Shown here: positions 6,416 to 8,447 of the stretch, one piece after another
Layout: each line of letters starts with the position of its first letter
How positions within the stretch are numbered: position 1 is the first letter of the stretch
NCBI GenBank assembly: GCA_004557735.1
Contig: SFFV01000039.1
Span: 1 to 8,447, forward strand
Direction of reading: 5' to 3'
Length of the DNA: 8,447 nt
DNA from: Clostridiales bacterium
Lineage (GTDB): Bacteria; Bacillota; Clostridia; Oscillospirales; Oscillospiraceae
Position numbers and translations under genes: made by a program
Notes under the pieces: generated by a model
Told to the model about the DNA's origin: nothing
Databases searched by the model: none
Seen by the model: the letters and a program-made list of their open reading frames with translations, nothing else

Positions 6416-6989
6416 TAAGCGGCTGATCCTTGCCTCCGGCTCGCCCCGGCGGCGGGAGCTGCTCGATAAATTCGGCATAGACTATGAAATCCTTCCCGCG
6501 CAGGGCGAGGAGAGCGCGCCGCCGGAGCTTACGCCCGGCGAGCGGGTAAAGGCGCTCGCCGCACAGAAAGCGGAGGAGGCGGCGCATCGCGTGAACGATC
6601 CCGCCGCCGTGATCCTCGCCGCCGACACGCTCGTGGAGCTTGACGGCGAAGTGCTCGGAAAGCCCGGCGCGAGCGAACGTGCGCGCGCCATGCTCCGCGC
6701 TCTCTCCGGACGGGAGCACCGCGTGTGGAGCGGCGTCTGCATCCGTGAGGGCGAGAGGATCCTCGCGGAAAGCGAGTGCACGGCCGTCCGCTTCCGCACT
6801 CTTTCCGATGCGGAGATCGAGGCATACATCGCCACCGGCGAACCGCTCGACAAGGCGGGCGCTTACGGCTATCAGGGGCTGGCGAGCCTCTTCGTGGAGC
6901 GCATCGAGGGCGATTTCTTCAACGTGATGGGGCTTCCTGTCTGCCGCATGGGGCAGATGCTCCGTAAATTCGGCATTTCTCTTCTTTGA
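6402..6989 (+). CDS. maf: Maf family nucleoside triphosphate pyrophosphatase
   Basis: The 195-residue product carries all main Maf motifs: LILASGSPRRRELL at 8-21, where the SGSPRR loop binds the substrate phosphates; LAADTLVELDGEVLGKP at 72-88 with the catalytic aspartate D75; and TGEPLDKAGAYGYQG at 145-159. Maf enzymes hydrolyse non-canonical or certain canonical NTPs (dTTP, UTP and modified bases) to the monophosphate and diphosphate, and overexpression blocks septation in Bacillus. The usual acidic VDE segment after the first helix reads PAQGEES here. The start is GTG at 6402: GAGAGGA lies 10 nt upstream and no ATG precedes the conserved KRLILASGSP. It overlaps the U32 gene by 14 bp, so the two are translationally linked. 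A 49-bp gap separates it from mreC. Confidence 0.95.
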   Translation: MAYCNKRLILASGSPRRRELLDKFGIDYEILPAQGEESAPPELTPGERVKALAAQKAEEAAHRVNDPAAVILAADTLVELDGEVLGKPGASERARAMLRALSGREHRVWSGVCIREGERILAESECTAVRFRTLSDAEIEAYIATGEPLDKAGAYGYQGLASLFVERIEGDFFNVMGLPVCRMGQMLRKFGISLL

Positions 6990-7025
6990 TCTTTCTACTC
7001 GCGCCCGGGGCAGTTCCGGGAGAAC

Positions 7026-7031
7026 AGGGGG
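7026..7031 (+). promoter_or_regulatory. Ribosome-binding site selecting the TTG start of mreC
   Basis: AGGGGG lies 7 nt before TTG at 7039. The only nearby ATG (7072, codon 12) has no purine-rich site ahead of it and would delete the basic N-terminal residues before the membrane anchor, so the TTG start is preferred. Confidence 0.65.
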
Positions 7032-7038
7032 TTGAGCC

Positions 7039-7884
7039 TTGAAAAAATATCTCAAGCAATACGGCGTGCGCATGGCGGTCATCATCGTCGCGGCGGCGCT
7101 TCTCATAGGACTTGCCTCGCGGCCGAAGGCCGACGGCAGCTCCGGCGCGGTGCCGGAGGCGGCAAACGCCCTGCGCATCCCCATTCAGGGCGCGGTCGGC
7201 TCGGTCGTGGAGTGGATGCGCGGCATTTACGGCTACATCTACCGCTACGATAAGCTCCTCGCGGAGAACGAGTCGCTCCGCCGCCAGCTTGCCGAGGCGC
7301 AGGAACAGGTGCGCTCGAGTCAGGACGCGCTGGAGGAGAACACCCGCCTGCGCACAATGCTCGGCTATCTCGAAAAGAACACGACCTTCAAAACCGAAGC
7401 CGCCATGATCACCTCGTGGGACGCCTCCAACTGGACGAGCGCCTTCACGATCTCCAAGGGCACGGACAACGGCATCGAGCAGGGCGACTGCGTCATCACC
7501 GAGTCCGGCATGCTCGTCGGGCAGGTGTATGAGCTCGGCAAGAACTATGCCTCCGTGCGCACCGTGATCGACGTGAACATGGATGCGGGCGTGCTCGTGG
7601 GAGAATCCTCCATCGCCGCGATGATCGTCGGCGACTACGCGCTCATGAAGGAAGGCTGCTGCAAGCTCAGCTACTTCACCGACGACGTGACGCTCTTTAC
7701 CGGCGACAGCGTTGTCACCTCCGGCCGCGGCGGCGCGTTCCCGTCCGGCATTGTCGTCGGCACCGTTACGGAGCTGCGCAGCGAGGCGGGCGGCCAGTCG
7801 TATTACGCGGTCGTCAAGCCGTCGGTCGATCTTTCCGTGCTGTCGCAGGTTTTCATCATCAAGGATTTTGAGGTCATCGAGTGA
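7039..7884 (+). CDS. mreC: Rod shape-determining protein MreC
   Basis: The 281-residue protein has the MreC plan: a short basic cytoplasmic N-terminus (KKYLKQYGVR), one membrane anchor at about 10-27, a linker, a coiled coil at about 68-108 with the typical ENESLRRQLAEAQEQ and EENTRLRTMLGYLEK heptads, and an extracytoplasmic double beta-barrel. The first barrel includes AAMITSWDASNWTSAFTISKG and GIEQGDCVITESGMLVGQV; the second contains GDSVVTSGRGGAFPSGIVVG, where the family shows a conserved V.TSG.gg.fP.Gi.vG. MreC is a scaffold in the elongasome, contacting MreD and the class B PBP2/RodA pair outside the membrane. Translation starts at TTG. Downstream mreD overlaps by 4 bp. No mreB lies between maf and mreC. 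Confidence 0.95.
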   Translation: MKKYLKQYGVRMAVIIVAAALLIGLASRPKADGSSGAVPEAANALRIPIQGAVGSVVEWMRGIYGYIYRYDKLLAENESLRRQLAEAQEQVRSSQDALEENTRLRTMLGYLEKNTTFKTEAAMITSWDASNWTSAFTISKGTDNGIEQGDCVITESGMLVGQVYELGKNYASVRTVIDVNMDAGVLVGESSIAAMIVGDYALMKEGCCKLSYFTDDVTLFTGDSVVTSGRGGAFPSGIVVGTVTELRSEAGGQSYYAVVKPSVDLSVLSQVFIIKDFEVIE

Positions 7885-8447
7885 AACGAAACAAGATCAA
7901 TTTCCAGCTTTCCGATATAAAACTGGATGAGCTGTGGCTGAAGGCCCGGCGCGGCGTTTTGTACGGGCTGTATCTCGTCGGCGCGCTGCTCGTGCAGAAC
8001 GTAATATTGAGCCATCTTCCGCTCTTCGGCGTGCGGGTCATGTTTCTGCCCGCGCTCGTCGTGGCGGCGGGGCTGTTTGAAGGCGGCTGGGGCGGCGGGC
8101 TGTTCGGGCTGGCCGCGGGCATCCTCTCCGATCTCTTTTTCGGCTCGCAGAGCGTGCTGTTCACCGTGCTCTTCCCCGTGATCGGATTTGCTTCCGGCTT
8201 CCTCGGCGATTTTTTCCTCAACAAGCGCCTTTTCACCTACTGCATCATGGGCGCGGCGGCGCTTTTTCTTGCCGCGTTCGCGCAGATGTTCAGTCTGCTC
8301 TTCTATAAAGGGCAGAGCAGCGCAGCGCTTTGGGTGACGGCGCTTTTGCAGACGCTCTGGAGCCTGCCGTTCCTCTTCCCCTCGTTCTACCTTTGCAGGA
8401 ATTTCCCGTGGCGCTCGTCGCGGGATGTGCCCACGCCGTATAAGTAA
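7881..8447 (+). CDS. mreD: Rod shape-determining protein MreD
   Basis: A complete 188-residue membrane protein that ends with TAA exactly at the window end. Five hydrophobic stretches are visible: about 26-46, 50-66, 70-88 (GGLFGLAAGILSDLFFG), 92-112 and 120-142, with a sixth near 150-172. The 'AGILSDLFFG' sequence in the third stretch matches the conserved G...D...g segment of MreD. MreD is the small polytopic partner of MreC in the elongasome. An N-terminal polar extension of about 25 residues (KRNKINFQLSDIKLDELWLK) precedes the first membrane segment and is somewhat longer than usual. The GTG start shares bases with the mreC stop (GTGA), so expression is coupled. A PBP2 gene is the usual next gene but lies outside the window. 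Confidence 0.92.
   Translation: MKRNKINFQLSDIKLDELWLKARRGVLYGLYLVGALLVQNVILSHLPLFGVRVMFLPALVVAAGLFEGGWGGGLFGLAAGILSDLFFGSQSVLFTVLFPVIGFASGFLGDFFLNKRLFTYCIMGAAALFLAAFAQMFSLLFYKGQSSAALWVTALLQTLWSLPFLFPSFYLCRNFPWRSSRDVPTPYK

Noticed and set aside
4274..6478. A 734-codon open frame on the minus strand, fully antisense to the U32 gene
   Set aside because: It covers the whole U32 gene in reverse and runs into maf. Its translation is Arg/Ala/Gly/His-rich low-complexity without recognisable motifs, as expected for an antisense frame of GC-rich codons, whereas the plus frame has clear U32 motifs and a ribosome-binding site.
7004..7020. CCCGG-N7-CCGGG inverted repeat between maf and mreC as a possible terminator
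   Set aside because: The stem is only 5 bp, no T-run follows, and it leads straight into the mreC ribosome-binding site, so a terminator here is not supported.
1..8447. Searched for CRISPR repeats, tRNA or rRNA genes, prophage or transposon ends and toxin-antitoxin pairs
   Set aside because: No repeated spacer pattern, cloverleaf-like sequence or mobile-element gene was seen; the window is almost wholly filled by housekeeping genes.

Overview
This window is ordinary chromosomal housekeeping DNA from a GC-rich (about 60-65% by eye), low-GC-ancestry Firmicute, most likely a Clostridia member of the Oscillospiraceae/Ruminococcaceae type. The evidence is the DnaD plus DnaI/DnaC-type helicase-loader pair (a Firmicute replication-initiation signature), a UPF0291/DUF896 small protein, a long U32-family protein, and mreC/mreD directly behind maf. 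The assignment to family is inference; no rRNA or tRNA is present to settle it.

Layout. Two divergent gene clusters leave a 151-bp intergenic region (4183-4333). To the left, on the minus strand, six tightly packed genes are read in the order dnaD-like, dnaI/dnaC-like, DUF2804, yfbR-like 5'-deoxynucleotidase, UPF0291/DUF896, and pepF (oligoendopeptidase F, cut by the window edge). Gaps are 21 bp or less, and some genes overlap or abut, so this looks like one operon. To the right, on the plus strand, come a U32-family protein (RNA hydroxylation/peptidase superfamily), maf (nucleotide pyrophosphatase), mreC and mreD. The window ends exactly on the mreD stop codon. Maf overlaps the U32 gene by 14 bp and mreD overlaps mreC by 4 bp. 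mreB is not next to mreC.

Regulation. The intergenic region holds two convincing sigma-A-type promoters facing away from each other. Both have an extended -10 (TGnTATAAT) and an 18-bp spacer, and their -35 hexamers overlap in the short stretch TTGAAGCAA. Each predicted 5' leader also carries a short inverted repeat close to the ribosome-binding site.

How the genes work together. The minus operon links primosome assembly (DnaD, helicase loader) with dNMP turnover (YfbR) and peptide turnover (PepF). The plus operon links RNA modification (U32), nucleotide house-cleaning (Maf) and the elongation machinery of the cell wall (MreC, MreD). I did not find a novel defence, mobile or biosynthetic system here. 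The items most worth a second look are the shared-core divergent promoter, the two-lobed U32 protein with a second cysteine set, and the unexplained DUF2804 gene in the primosome operon.
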